A stretch of DNA of 64,000 nt from Adineta steineri (lineage: Eukaryota; Rotifera; Eurotatoria; Adinetida; Adinetidae): contig CAJNOI010000030.1 of the NCBI GenBank assembly GCA_905250115.1, forward strand, positions 171,451 to 235,450, in the 5' to 3' direction. A program made the translations under genes and the position numbers. Below are positions 1 to 14,285 of this stretch, piece after piece; the first letter of the stretch is position 1; each line of letters begins with the position of its first letter. Below the pieces are notes generated by a model. That model ran no database searches. It saw nothing but the letters and a program-made list of their open reading frames with translations, and was not told the DNA's origin.

Positions 1-3000
1 TTTTCGGTATAAATTTAATAGATTTGATCCACTAACATTTATAGTTATATTTCTATGATATATCCCTCTTTGTTTCTTAGAAAATTTTCGCTAATGTACA
101 CAGATGAATATAAAAACATGAATCTTTTTACGCTATTTTTATAGTCGAAAATAAACATGATAAAACTTTTTATACGTTTAATTGTCGTTTATTTTTACTA
201 TAATTATTATGAGAAATATTATTCGTATGATAATAAGTTTATTAGATAAAAGTAAATTTAAATTCGAAGTCACATGGTTCGATTTGTATTTTATTCTTGC
301 AAAATTTAAATCTTGATTAATGAAAGATAGTTATTTGAAAAATTCTAAAATTTAAGTTTCATTTGAAATACACAAAATATGTCTATTTATATCTGCATAC
401 AAATGAATTAGTTCATATTCTGATTTTTCTTATCTTAAAAAATAAAATAAATATGAAAAGAGTTATTGGAAAAAGGGAATTTTTTCGAAGAAAGATTCAA
501 TTTAAATATCTTCAAAACTTCAAATTGTACTATATGGTATGAAATATACCATCAAATTAATTTCATTTGGATTTCCTATACCTAATCTAACGTATCCTGA
601 ATTTAACATATTTAAAAACTATTTACTCAAACATTCAAAAAGATGTTTTTTCATTGCATTCATGATGGATTTTACTGGTCGAAACTCAAACGTCATTTTA
701 GATGAAAGTATTTCCCGTTGCAAAATAAATTTCATTAATTCTTATTCATTTCTTTGAAATTCAAGTTGAGAATCTATTGAAATTAAATCGTATAATTTTA
801 ATAAATTTTTTCAAAGATCAGTTGCACTCAAACCTTTCAGAGATATCATATGATTATAAACCAAGAGTTCTCACACTTGAAAATTATATTTCTTCAAATA
901 CTGATTTATAGTTTGATGAAAATATACATCTTATAGGTATTAAATTGGATATAACGAATATATTCGGTGATACATGACCGTCAGTAGATGTACAATTGAT
1001 ATATAATTTTCTAGTTGCTTTCGAACGCGTTCATCTTATAATTCAATCTCATAAAATAGCTGTCGATGTTGATTTAGATCGAGAAGTTATGGTATATTCA
1101 AAAGATTCTTACGAATATAATATATGAGAAAAAAATTGAAGTTATTATTCTTTTTAATAAATAGTTTGAATGATCTTAATAGCAAAGCAAGAAATGATAT
1201 GATTCAATTTAATTCTACATGTCTATGATATTCATTTTTAAATATTCTAGAAATAGTATTATTTTCATAATTATAGTTATCTGAATATTTGAAGAAAATC
1301 ATTTATTGTAGTTATTTTTTTTACAAACTTGAAATCTTCTGCAAAAAATGACATTTATTGTATTATAACTACCACTATACTCCCGTTCTTTAGTTGTAAT
1401 ATTAGCCAAAGTATAAAATGTAATATGATAGACATACTTTGCTGTAATTCCTACACATACTACGTGAAAAAATTTTAAGTCATCAAGTAAATGGACTATC
1501 AATGTTCTTTTATGCATCTGATAATGTAGTACATAAATATTCTTGTTATCTTTATCATAGAAAGATTTTAATCACTATAAATGTATTGAACTAGATATAA
1601 AACACGTGAGAAATAAGTTTTCCTTCGGATATCGTTATCAATATGAATGACTGTAAATTAAATTATGTATAAATATAGAATAATAATAGAACTCAAATAA
1701 AGTAATATAAAACAATCTGACCTTGATAATCTTTTATTTTCTATTATGATTAAATATTCATACATGGTCGTATCATTGATATATAATACTTTCAATGAAC
1801 AATGACTATTATTAAAGTAGTTCTTCATAATTAATTACATCAATAATTTAAGAACCTTCTAGTATTTCATATATATTATATAAAAAAGGCCAATTTTCAT
1901 CTATTTATCTAGTACACTATTGTCCTTCACCATGTTTATAACATAGTAAAATTAGAAGAAAAAAAAGGAACGGTAAGTTCAAAATATATTTAGTTTATTG
2001 GTTCTCCTATTTTTCGTCTGTTCAATAATCAAATGAAAAAATGTCATTACATTAATTTTTCTTTTCTTTTTTTGCATTAGTAATTATTTATTAGAATTTC
2101 TAGCAACTATGGGTTAGTCACCAAATTGACAGGTAACAATGTATTTCACTCATGACAAACAACACATAAATTTAAATTTTTTTTACCATATAATTGTGAA
2201 TGTCGGTATGCTTTTTTGAATGTATGCATGAATTACTTTTTTCTTTTGATGGTTAAGGTGACTTAAATGTATTCTCAGGAGTTTCATTGTCGATGCAGAC
2301 ATAAAATAGAAAAGAAATTCAAACGAATGTCACTCAAAAGTTGTATGAATTTAAATATAGGTGAGAAAAAAAGAACAATAAAATCACCTGAGTTTTTTCA
2401 TTTTTTTTAAAACTAGACATGACTTTTTTTTCTTGTTAGTATGTCTTGTTCAAGCAAGACACGAGATATATTTTCTTTATGTTCTTAAAAAAATGGTGCT
2501 CTCTATCACTCGACTTTTAAGAACAAATATTTTGCTACCTATTTCATATCGTTTACTGATTATTAAAAACGTGATGTTTTATTGAAATTTCTTACTAAAT
2601 CTAAATTGAAATAATTCTCAAGTAAGTGATTAAAAAAAGTTTTTTTTTAATGTAAATGTTGAATATAGATGAGTTTTCTTTTAGTTAGAATTTAATGATG
2701 ATACTTTTTCTTATTATTACTCATTTGTATAGATAAATTTTTCAGTCAATAAGTGAAATATTTAACCTATTAGCAGGAAATAATAAACCCCAATACATGT
2801 CTTGAATATTTTTTAACAATTTTCATAGGTGAAGTTTTACTGAAAAAGCTCTGCTCTAGACGAGCCTTGATTATATCATTCTTATAGTATAAACCAGCTT
2901 ATTCTTAATGCTTATATAAGTAGAATAAATTTGTAGACTCCATCAAATGTTAGTCTATTTTTGGATTCAATAATTTGACGTCTAAAATCACATGACGAAA

Positions 3001-3904
3001 GTGATTGTATAAGGTTGAGATGACATCTATTTCATGTGAACAAAAAAAAAGTAGTATTTTGAATAGTGATGACCATATTCCTCTTATCTATATATTTTTT
3101 TAAATGGGTATAAAATGAAACTATCTCAGGTGACTTTCAAAAAAAAATAGTTTTTGATAATCGTTATCTATTTAAACTTAAATTTATTGTTTCAATTATT
3201 CAATATTTTAGTTTCATCGTCGCACAAAACAAATCGAGATTTACTATAAGACATTTTTAGAATAAAATAACAAACTGTTACAATATTGGTTAAATTTAAA
3301 TATTCCATTCAATTCATTTCATTCTTATCTTATGATAATCAAGTCAACAACAAGAAAAAAAACATTCGCCCCACCCCAAATATAAAGTAAAAAACAAAAA
3401 ATAAAAGTTAATATATCATTCATATGCTATATCAACAAGTAAAGATATTCATTTTTTATCTTATTTTTAATCTATAGAAACAATACAAACATATCAATAA
3501 CCAATAATAAAAGGAATCGAAATTTCATTATGTATTTGATAATTTAGATAGAATCAAAATTGGAAAATAAGAAGACGAAAAGAAAAAAACCTTATCTTAT
3601 TGACCCCTGTTTTATTTATTTTTATGGGCACATTTTTTTATTTAGTCATATTATTCTTGCATCCAAGGCTAGATAAGAAATACATTTGGACCGATAAGGT
3701 ATGTAGTGTGCTGAAGTAAATTTAGTAACATGTGATAATATAGAGAGAACGAGAAATACAGCGTCGAATCATACACATTTACATTCCCCATTTCGTATCT
3801 CTTTCTAGTCTTCACTTGTATTCTAGTTTCTTTTCTTTTTCTTTTATTACATTTACTTGTTGATGACAACATAATATTTATTTTATTATAATTTTTCTAG
3901 ATAA
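1..3904. other. Gene-poor AT-rich region
   Basis: I see no supported gene here. Short open frames, such as the 72-codon one at 539-757 (+), have no recognisable motif and no neighbouring exons that close in phase. Positions about 540-1130 read like a decayed coding strip on the plus strand, with short open stretches broken by stops, but I cannot name a family. The rest is A/T runs. The end of the block carries a splice-acceptor-like TTTTTCTAG at 3892-3900, directly before the next gene's ATG. Confidence 0.5.
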
Positions 3905-5128
3905 ATGTCAGCACGAAAATATATTCATAATGAAGAAAATTTAACAAATAAATGTTTATCATCATATTTAGAAATTGTGATTGATGAACAGTCAGATAGT
4001 AATTCAATGGATGATGATTTTAATAGCGAAACTAGGTAGACAGACATTACTAAATAATAATAATAATAACCAATGCACTCTTATCTATTTTTAGCAACTA
4101 CCTGAATACTAGTATTACAAATGATGGTCATGTGACTAATCAACGACAAAAAAAAGTAATAGTTTGAGGACAAATAACAATTATACATGTATATTTATTT
4201 AGACTCCAAGACCACATCGATTAATTGAAAAACGACGTCGCGATCGAATGAATCGTAGTCTTGATGTTTTATTAGAATTAATTCCTCATAAAAAACCTGA
4301 AGTATAATATTCATTTTATTTTATTGTATATATAATTTTCCTTCTTAGAATCAAAAACGTGTTGAAAAAACTGAAATTATTGAAATGGCAATAAAATATA
4401 TTCGTAATTTAGTATCATCAACTCGAAAATCTTGTAAATAAAAAATATTTCCCTTTCAATAATTATTATTTTCTTTCTAGCTGAACAATCAAATATAGAA
4501 AAACAATCAACATTGAATGCTTATCGTTCAGGATATCATAATAGTTGTTGTGATATATATGAATATCTTGAAAAATATTCAAATAATGATCGATTTCTTG
4601 GTGATTTTATTCGATTTATTAATAGAAAAGAAATTCAATTGAAAGATTTGACTAGTTAGTACAAAAACAAATGTTGAATGAAAAAATAAATCTCTTTTTT
4701 TTTTAGTTCTACCTGATAGAATAGCGCATATAAAACCCAAGAAACAATCTCCACACAGAAGCTGTGATATCTTAAATTCTAATGGTAATATATGTTCGAC
4801 ATCTGATCGAGATACAATCGAAAATCATTTATCAATTAATGAACAACGTAAATCAATTGAAGCACCTAAAGTACCAATATTTGTTTTACATCCATCAGGT
4901 ACACATTATATTCCAATGTGTATTGATTCATCGATTGTTTCACGTGCATTTAATAATCAATCGAATATATCTCGATCATCATCGATAACTGAACAACCTC
5001 AATGTCATCCCGTATCAATACCTGTAAATTTTAATCCAGTGCCTGCTATATCAGATCCATATGAACTTGAGATACAAAATATAAATGTTATCGGTACGAG
5101 ACATCAAACAAGTGTAAGACCTAATTGA
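3905..5128 (+). CDS. bHLH-Orange transcriptional repressor, clockwork-orange-like
   Basis: Predicted DNA-binding repressor of the Hairy/E(spl)/Dec superfamily, acting in the nucleus. Six exons (3905-4035, 4095-4155, 4203-4301, 4349-4433, 4481-4654, 4707-5128) close exactly in phase and give 323 aa. Residues 65-118 hold the bHLH: the basic region reads HRLIEKRRRDRMN and helix 2 reads EKTEIIEMAIKYIRNL. The KTEIIEMAI string is what I know from insect clockwork orange, rather than HES or HEY. An Orange domain follows, starting YRSGY near residue 140. Residues about 239-253 (VPIFVLHPSGTHYIP) also resemble a conserved block I associate with that family. No terminal WRPW or YRPW is visible. The start is the first ATG, only 4 nt after an acceptor-like TTTTTCTAG, so the 5' UTR is spliced or a leader is trans-spliced. 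In insects this family represses CLOCK/CYCLE targets; a clock role here is inference. A Dec-type protein is the alternative. Confidence 0.85.
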
Positions 5129-7126
5129 CAATGTAAATGTTTTTTTTTTATTTTGTATTTTAACATGCAGTTTTCGTTCATTTTTTTTTTGTTTTGTTTC
5201 TTTTATATTCGATAATGACAAATAGGAAGAATAAAAATCAAACCTTAGTTCGAAAAAAATTATTTCATAAAAGATCACGATGATCCGAAAATAAAATAAA
5301 ATATTCAGACTTTCATTAATTTTTATATTGTTTCTTTTGTCTACCAAATATCATTGATTAAAAATAAATATATTCTCTTTACTACGATAGGTCAAGTTAT
5401 ATTTCAATCTTAATGAACTATAAGAAGTATGTCATTTATTTTTAATTATATAATTACGATAAGCAGACATTTATAATTTAAAAAAAGAAGAGATTCTCTT
5501 GTATTATAGAGTACTTCTATGTACCTTTGAATTTAATTGTTACTATTCTTAGCAAAAGATTGCAGACATGATTATTTTATTTTCATAATTATATAACAGG
5601 TAAAAAGATTCGATTAGAATCATCACGTGTCTTGCACAATAAAAGGACAGTATATTAATTAATATCGACTTATTAAAAATTTATTGAAATAAAGTGATAC
5701 AATATCTCATAATCGTAGTACAAATAAGAATGACAATAATATATACACAGAATATATTCTAAAGTAAAATTTACTTTGAATATAATAACTACAAGTTTTG
5801 ATATTACATACAACTCTTATTTACATAACGAAAAAAAAAATCTATATACTCTTAATATTTTAATTTGAAGTAACAATGAATACTATTATATTTCATATGG
5901 CTTAAAAACAAATACATGTAGAGAGACTTCAATACTTTTCTAGGGAAAAATTAAATGCTAACTTTCCCATTATTCACTCTTGAGCAGTATTCATTACAAT
6001 AGAGACTTTCATATAAAAGAATATCTAGTAAGTAATTTGCTACAAACAAAACGTTTATTTAAGCATCCATTCGATTTCAAATCATCTCATCATAGGATAA
6101 TATTGATTACATTTGTCGATATAAAGATAGTCTATCAATAGATAATATTTATATCGATTAAAATTTAAGTAAATAAAATATTCCCCTTCTTTCTTTTTTT
6201 TAACTATCAATCAATTTGCAATTTCAAGTATGATTATTTTGTATATGAATAGCTTTTAATAGTTCATTATATGTGCGAAACAATGTATATTTTGTAAAAC
6301 ATATTTGTTGTTTCTAATACATTTAACACGACTTAAAAACACTAATGAATGTCTAGATGTTATTATTTCAAATACATTAATAAATCAACAATGTGAATTA
6401 TATTAGCGTAAAAGATGTTTGTTATAAAAGTTTAATTCGATTTTAATAGAAGACAAGTAACAGATGGAGAATATACTACATTTTTTTGTTTCTTAACAGA
6501 CAGACAAATAAAAAGAATTCAATAGTGCAACAGAGTGTAAGATGTGAAAATGATTACATGAGAAATATATGTCTATAATTGAGATGTTATATACTAATTT
6601 ATAATTTAATTTTTTTCTCTCTCTTCAATACAAATAAGTATTTTCTTATCTTTCGAAAAAGAACAAGATAGGAAAATGTAAATAGATGAATTTGAAAAAT
6701 ATGTTTACATATAATCTCATACACATGCTGAGAACAATTAGATAAATCTTTCGTTCGTGATATGTTCTTTCTCATCATTTTTTATTCTATATATATATAT
6801 AATAAGGCAACATCTTGTACCGTACGATGTGTATATATGACATGTTAAATCTGTTCTTCTTTTGTACCTATGCATCATATAGATGTGTGAGTGAATACGT
6901 AATACTATACTAGTCAGTAGAATTGAACAGAAGTTTTATATTATTCAAGTGTCCAGAAGATTTTTAAGCATAAAACAATTGACATTAGCAGAAAGATAAG
7001 AAGAAAAAAAGATATTGTCTAACAGGACATCTGGTGAATAGTAATGAACATGGACATTTGATAGAATAAAATGTTGATATAATTTACTGAATCTTTTAGA
7101 TATAATTCGAACAAAAAAATTCTCTC
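5129..7126. other. Intergenic region upstream of the KIF26-like gene
   Basis: No open frame here has neighbouring exons in phase. The block is A/T-rich with no recognisable RNA gene. It presumably holds the 3' UTR of the bHLH gene and the promoter of the kinesin-like gene. An acceptor-like ATCTTTTAG lies at 7091-7099, 27 nt before the next proposed start codon. Confidence 0.5.
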
Positions 7127-8725
7127 ATGTCATATTTATCGAACAGGTAAGTAGAAAAAAAAAATCTGATCCTCGAAGTTTTTCAAGACAGTCAATAATA
7201 AATTTTCTCTTATTACACAAATATGTACAATACATATTTTTTTTCTTCTCGTTAATCTTTTTAGTTCCAATCAAAAACGTCATTCCATGTTCAATGAGAA
7301 ATTAAATTGTCTTAATGATGTAAGTATCCATATCCAATTGTCATTTTCTAGCGAAGAAAAAAAAACATGGAGAGAAGCCAATTTGATATTGTCTATCTAT
7401 CTTTTTTTTCTCTTCCCATTGAATATATTTGTCTTTTTTCTTATTCTATAACCTTGTATCCTCAAATATTTGTATCGTTTTTATTACATAAATTATTATT
7501 GTAGTATCGTCGTTCTCCTTCTACTAATGTCACTACATTTTATTTTCGGCCTATCATTCTCACTCATAATATGAAACGAAGACATCAACATATGACAAAG
7601 TAAGTGTTGATCTTTATTCGGTTAGATGATGATGATACATATGTATATGTATACATATATATTGTATATATTCTCATCTTATCTGTTCGAGTAGTCGAGA
7701 CGGTTATAAGACAGTAAGAAAAGATTGAATAAGCAAGGTCAGCTGTTTATTCTTTCTTGCCAGACTTTATTCTTTGAACTTTACCGACATAACTTCCTGA
7801 TGATCCAAACATTCTTCTTATAATTATTATCATTAACACTTCTCAGCAAGTATGTCTAGTCTCAAACTTTACCATTAAAAAACAAAAAAACGGGCGGAGT
7901 AGATTAATTTATTACATTAATTCCCAGTTAGATATTTCATAGAATGTAAAAGGTCATTGACCTAAGATAGATTATTATTATTATCTATACATTCTTTTTT
8001 TTTTGTTCATAAATTGAATATGGAAAATATATTCACTTCTTTATAATGAACAGAAGCTAAGAGCAATTCCGTCATATATTTGTTCTACTGACCACTCTTA
8101 TCCTTCTTCGTTCATTTTCATTCTCTATTCAATAAGTAAGTAGACAAGAGAAGTGTGTGTGTGTGTGTGCTGCTTATTAGTTAGGCGTTTGGTCCTTTGT
8201 GTGACACCTCTCTTGTATGCACACTTTTTTTTCCCATTCTCTTTCTCTATTCGTTAAATCAAAAGATGCTTTGAACCCGGATGTGCTGTGCTCAACTAAC
8301 TACTTTGCTTGATTACATCATTTTCATTGACTGACTACTACGTACTAGATTCTATTGTTGACTTTAAGGTAGATTGAAAAAGAAAAGTATTCTTCTTTTT
8401 TCTTCGAGAGAGAGAGACATATGCTTCCTTTTTTTATTCATTCATTTGACTTTCTTCTTCTTCTTCGTCTTCTTCTTTGTTAAATATCTAACTAAATCAA
8501 GGTTGAAAAATTTTCTCTCTGATAAATATAACCTTGATATTGTGAGTAATCACGTGTATTCGTTAGTTTATAAGATAAAATTAATTAAACTTTCTTTTTT
8601 TTTGTTTATAGAAGGACAGATGGTCACGCTATATCATTGTTAGAACATAAGAGATTCATTTTGTTAATTATGGTCATAGAAGAATCTCAAGAAAAAAGTA
8701 GAAGAGAGAAGGCGGAGTATAGAAG

Positions 8726-8756
<31 letters not shown>

Positions 8757-11700
8757 TTAATTGAGCGTGAATCGAAGTAAACATAACCTCGTCAAGTGAC
8801 AATTGAAGATAACACCATATGTTTAGGTTTTAATTGATATTAAGAAGTAGGAGGAGAGAAACATGAGCTGTCGTTTTCCTTGTCATTATCAATTAAAAGC
8901 ATCGATTGAGATTAGGTTTTTTCCTCAACTAAATTGTATTTTTTTTCTTCTTCTTCTTCTTCTTATCTTAGTTGTTGCCGCATAGAAGTTAACCTTATTA
9001 GAAAAGAAGACATCGACATAAATTTAGAATTAAATTAATCGAGAAAAAAAACAAATTGTCTTCATTAGTATGCATTCGAGGTGGACACATACCGGAACCG
9101 GATTATAGGACAAGTGTGCCATTTGTACATCAAAAAAAAAGAATCTATAAATGAAATATTTACATAGAATAGCACATTGATGAAGTCATCACTTTCTATA
9201 TATATATATATATATGTATATATCAGAGAATGAAATTGAAGAATATGTCAGTAGAGATCATGTATAACCTTGGACATGAGTGTTCAATACATCCAGATGT
9301 GATATGTATTTGCTTTTATAATACTTCAATGTGTTTGATATAACTGCATACTTGCGTCATTCACTATCACATCGAAAGCAAGAAAAAAAGATGACACATT
9401 TCTTTCTCGTTAATCAAGAAGAAATTAGAGCTATGCCTTCTCTCTTTCTTTTTCCAGTATGCCTTCATCGTTGCAACGAATGATGATCAGCGATGACCAT
9501 AAGTATACTGCCGGACTTATGCAACAACAACAGAAGCAACAACCGCCGCCTTCTTCTTCATCATCATCATCCGTCAATCATCTTCAGTCATCTAGTTTGA
9601 CTATTTATGATAATAACCATCATCTACAATTGACACAAAAAAAATCCATTTCATCATCACGAGTAAGAGAGAAAAAAACTACATTGATCTACTATTATAA
9701 TACACATATATATACGAAGTCCTTCAGGCTAATGCACATATATGTGTGACAAATAGCCCGTGACTCTTGTTACGTAGTTATATAGATAAATATCAATTGA
9801 ATATGATCCTTGAATGAATAGTATACAGAGCAATTATGAAATCATAAAAAAAACGAGTATAGAAAGAAGAAAAAAAACTATGTATGTATGAATGTATGTA
9901 TGTAGATTCTTTTCTCTTGTCCATAATCAGATACAGACGTCGATTACAGCAACAATTCCTTCTTTTTTCTTTTTTCGATGACCGATGTAACCAAATATGA
10001 TAATTGGTCTCTGTTCATTCAATTTTGTCTCTATCGACTGGACACATGAGGAAACGGATGCATCAGTAAGAAGACTATGTCCGAATCGAATTGACAATGA
10101 CTTTTGAGACGAATAATGTCACAAGAGAATTTTCTGTCTGATGATGTTAATGATAATTTTATATATATATACGTGTCACATTGTTTAGATTAGACTCGGT
10201 CTACGATGTTTGTGTTCATTAGATGACAAGCAACAGCAACCATTTGACCAGATCTTTTCCTGTAATGAACAGATAACAAACATTAGTGAATGTATATTTG
10301 AACAATATATATCACGTTTAACAACGAATTATATTAATACATTAATTATACTTTCTGGTCAATATCTTGAAAGTAAGAAAAACTATTTTTTCTATGATTA
10401 TACATTTTCTTCGTTTATTTTCTAGTTATTCAACTACAAAATACTCTTATTTCATTAACGCTCACTCATCTACATTCTTTTGTAAAGGATAAAACTAAAA
10501 TTTTCATACTTCGTATTAGTATCCAAGAATTTTCATGTGAAAAACCTGAAGATATTCTTACAACAAAAGGTAAATACTCCTCTTTATAAAAAGACAAAAA
10601 GAATTATCATATTTATTTATATTTAACTAGGCAAATTCTTATTATTACCCAGTGACTATACAACGTCTTGTCCTATTCAAACAACAAAGTATATTAATAA
10701 AATTTACTTAGATCATCAATCTTATCCTATATTAATAACATTTCATCTAATAAATCGTTTATCAAATAAGACTTGTGTACAACTTCATATACTTTCAACA
10801 AATGATAATAACAACGATGATGATGAAAAAAAATCTCCTAATAATCAAGAAGAATTTTCTAATCTTCTCATGTCATTGTCATTATCTATACCGTCAAATA
10901 GACAGAAACAATCGTACCATTTATCTAAGTAAGTTTTACTTATATGCCATATTAAACTAATTACACTATTAAACATATGTCTTTCTTCTTCTTCTTCTTC
11001 GTTATAATGTTTCTAACATATGTATATCTCTACAATTGTATTTTTGTATAATAGCAAACGCAATAGTCACGAACAATCATTATTCTCTTTAACGTCAATC
11101 TTGAATGAATACGTGATTAATATTGGCGAACATTTTTTGTATATATTAACGACTATAACAAACGATAAACATTTAAAATATTGGTCGAAAATTCAACGAC
11201 TATTGAAAACGAAACGAAGTCGACTAAGGGTAAGAGATTATGTTATATATTTACAGATAAATTTTTAATATAACATTTTAGAAAAAATATGATTATCTGA
11301 ATGTTACTTTTGTATAAAAAAAATTCTTATTTAATATTTTTCAGATGTCTCGTGATTCTGCTTCCATCGAAACAGTAATTAATCGTCCCAATGAAGAAAT
11401 CTGGGTTGATGGTCCATTAAGTTCTTCAATTAATAAAACCGAAATATGGATTGATGGTCCACGTAAATTTTGTCCACGTTCACCAAAATTTTCTCCAAAA
11501 AAATCTACGCTAAAACATCGTTCAACACCAATGCATACAAAAGCAAAACTTTCTACAATAATTCCGCCCTATTCTCAACATGATATCGATGAAACGACAT
11601 CATCAAATACATTTGATACTGAATCAATCGTTAGTTCACATTGTCATCTACCCGTTTTACCTGTATTTAAAGATCATTCATTACTTGCATTTCGTTCGAA

Positions 11701-13098
11701 TCATACATTAACAAAACCGAAACCGATTATAACTGATCCAGTAAAATTAAATTTAAAATTAAGTACAAATAAATTAAATGATGATTTAGAAATGTTAGAA
11801 AAAACACTTGAAACTTTATTAGTACCAACACTGATTGTACCAAATGCAAAAACTGATAATGAAACAATTATGAGTAAATCATTAAATCGTATCGATCAAT
11901 TATCATCATTAATGTCGAATGATGAAAAAAGTAAACGTTTATCAAGAATTGTTTCACCAACACGTTTTGAAAAAATTCTATTAACTAATAATCATCCGTC
12001 TACTCCTAATTCACCTTTAATAATTCCAAGAAATCGACGTTTAAGAACATCAAATAAACCTCAAGTACCTTTACGTACAACAAGTTTAGCTGAAACAACA
12101 TCTCGTCCATCGATTTTTCAACGTTTATTTGGTTTACGTTCATCGAATCCTCAACAATCCATTGTTATTCAATCACCACCATCATCACCTTTAATATCAC
12201 CATTAACAGTAACACTAGATTCTCATGATGATCTAATGCCATTAACAACAAGTAGTACAGCTTCATCAGCATCTGGACGTGCTAGTTCAAGTGGTTATGA
12301 ATCAATGAGTAATACAATACTAGAAGAAATGCTTGCATCAATGCCAACAAATATTACAAATACAAATAATTCAATCAAAATACGAAGTAAATCAACACGA
12401 AAAGGTAGAAAATGATTTTGTAATACAACATTTATCTGTTTAAAACATAAAATTAGTATTACGTAATAAAATTATCAGCTACTGATTACCCTAAGCAATA
12501 TTTAATCTGTATAAAGGATCATGATCATATAAAAAAATTATCAGATATATACTTCAGTACATTTTTACTTCAAAATAATTAGATTAAAGACTCTTAAATT
12601 ATTTGAATTAGACTTTATTTATTATTTTTACCTAGAAGATCGACGACCAAATAGTAACAATTCACGGAGTAATTCAGTAGTAAGTATATAATACAATAAG
12701 ATATTTGAGGAATTCTTATTTTTCATTAATTAGATTCGTGATAAATCTATTCAACAACAACGATTATTTCAATTAAAACATCGTCAAAATGAACTTAAAC
12801 TTGAATTAGCTATGATGAAAACATTTTTACTTATGGATAAAAATAAAACTTTTGATCGTACTGATAGTAAATATATCAACTAATTAAATAATAATTCATT
12901 CTTTCTTTTCTTTTTATAGCACTTCATTCAACGATTACTAATAGTCCAATGCGTACAATTGTGTCAAATAATTATGATGAAGAGCATGAACTTGAAAAAG
13001 ACATTGAAAATTTAGAAAGACGTCTTCTATCAGCTAAATCACAATTAATGTTTACTACTTATGAAAAAAACAAACAACTCATATCATTGAATGAATAA
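7127..13098 (+). CDS. KIF26/VAB-8-like (kinesin-11 family) protein with degenerate motor
   Basis: Twelve exons close in phase to 863 aa: 7127-7146, 7265-7319, 7505-7599, 9458-9662, 10189-10372, 10426-10569, 10631-10928, 11055-11229, 11345-12404, 12636-12679, 12734-12866, 12920-13098. After a Gln/Pro/Ser-rich linker, a kinesin-like fold starts near residue 126. FDQIFS (about 143) matches the kinesin FDxxF strand. The P-loop position reads ILSGQYLE instead of a YGQTGSGKT-type loop, so nucleotide binding is unlikely. The segment before CEKPEDIL aligns by eye with the KIF26 motor (RFSVRVSAVEV region). Past the motor are paired EIWVDGP/EIWIDGP motifs (about 411 and 428), a Ser/Thr/Pro-rich tail and a C-terminal coiled coil. 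KIF26 and VAB-8 are atypical kinesins in cell migration and Wnt or planar signalling. The first three short exons rest on splice phase alone and are less certain than the rest. Confidence 0.72.
8153..8169. repeat. (GT)n microsatellite
   Basis: A pure GT run of about eight units lies inside the long third intron of the KIF26-like gene. Confidence 0.85.
8726..8750. repeat. (TA)n microsatellite
   Basis: An uninterrupted TA run of about twelve units lies in the third intron of the KIF26-like gene. Similar shorter TA runs occur near 9200, 25030, 40065 and 43470. Confidence 0.85.
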
Positions 13099-13750
13099 AT
13101 AAATATATAAATAAATAAATTTTTTTTTTTGTTGTTCTTCTTTTTAGTATCGTTGTTTAATAAATGACAAGGAAATAAAAATATATTTAACAAACTTTGA
13201 TACTATGAAGAAAAACCGGCACTACAAAATTAATCGACATTTAAGATATGTTTTGAAAGGAAATGATGATTTTATCAATTACAGTAATTCGATTAATAAA
13301 AGATTTTCATGAAAAAAAATGTTTTATACCGATTATTTAATTGGAAATAAATCCGATTTTGTACGTAAATAAATTGTCACAAAAGAAAATAAGTTCAGAA
13401 ATTTTATCTATTTTTTTTCAACATGATTGTAAATTTGTTGAAACATGGGTTACAATTAATGATTTACTTACTGAAACATTAAAACAACTATGTATATCTG
13501 TATCGTTTTATACGTTGTGTAAAAAAATATATTAAAAGGTTTGCTAACTTATTAAAGAAGAATACGATTGAATAGAAGAATTTCTCTTTCATTTAACTTA
13601 AATATTTGATAAATTTTTTGCCATGTCTACAAATAGATCAGTATCATGTTATAGATTATAATGACTATGAATATAAAAATTTCTTGACTGATCTTTTTTT
13701 CCAGTTAAACTATAAATAAAATAATAAATGACTTCTAATATTCACAGTAT
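13099..13750. other. 3' flank of the KIF26-like gene
   Basis: The stop codon runs straight into overlapping AATAAA-type signals (13096-13125), suitable for polyadenylation. The rest has no supported coding content; the 64-codon open frame near 13341 is isolated and motif-free. Confidence 0.5.
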
Positions 13751-13751
13751 A

Positions 13752-14285
13752 TTACTGATAAAAATAATAGACATTTGATAATAATAACAGCGAAATGAAA
13801 TAAATAGTTTTATTGTTGGAATTTATAAAATTCATAAAATATTAATTAAACCAAAGCTTTCAGCATATCAAGTGCCATCGTCAGTAGTAAAACTGTAAAA
13901 AAGATGTTAAAATGCGAATTATGATATACTGCAATTAAATATCACTGAAATTACAAATAACAAATAAATAACTGAAGAACACCAATATATGTTATTTGTA
14001 TAACTATAAATGATGATGATAATACTGATAAAAAGAATAGACATTTGATAATAATAACAAAAAACTGAAATAAATTTAATAGTTTCATTAGATTTTTATA
14101 TAAGTAAACCAAAGCTTCAGTGATATTTAATTGTAGTTCAAGATAATTCGCATTTTAACATCTTTTTTACAGTTTCACTACTGACGATGGCGCTTGAAAT
14201 GCTGAAAGCTTTGGTTTAATTAATATTTTATGAATTTTATAAATTCCAACAATAAAACTATTTATTTCATTTCATTGTTATCACA
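13752..14285. mobile_element. Foldback (long inverted repeat) element, non-coding
   Basis: The arm at about 13792-13952 is nearly the reverse complement of about 14112-14276. For example, CCAAAGCTTTCAGCAT on the left is matched by ATGCTGAAAGCTTTGG on the right, and both arms carry the GCCATCGTCAGTAGT block. The arms are about 160 bp with few mismatches, separated by a loop of about 160 bp. A direct repeat (ACATTTGATAATAATAACA and flanks) lies just outside the left arm at 13752-13790 and again in the loop at 14022-14060. No coding capacity is present. This fits a foldback transposon or MITE; a target-site duplication is not clear. Confidence 0.8.

Noticed and set aside
8374..8643. 89-codon Phe/Leu-rich frame
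   Set aside because: Lies in a KIF26-like intron and is made of pyrimidine tracts; no homology or splice support.
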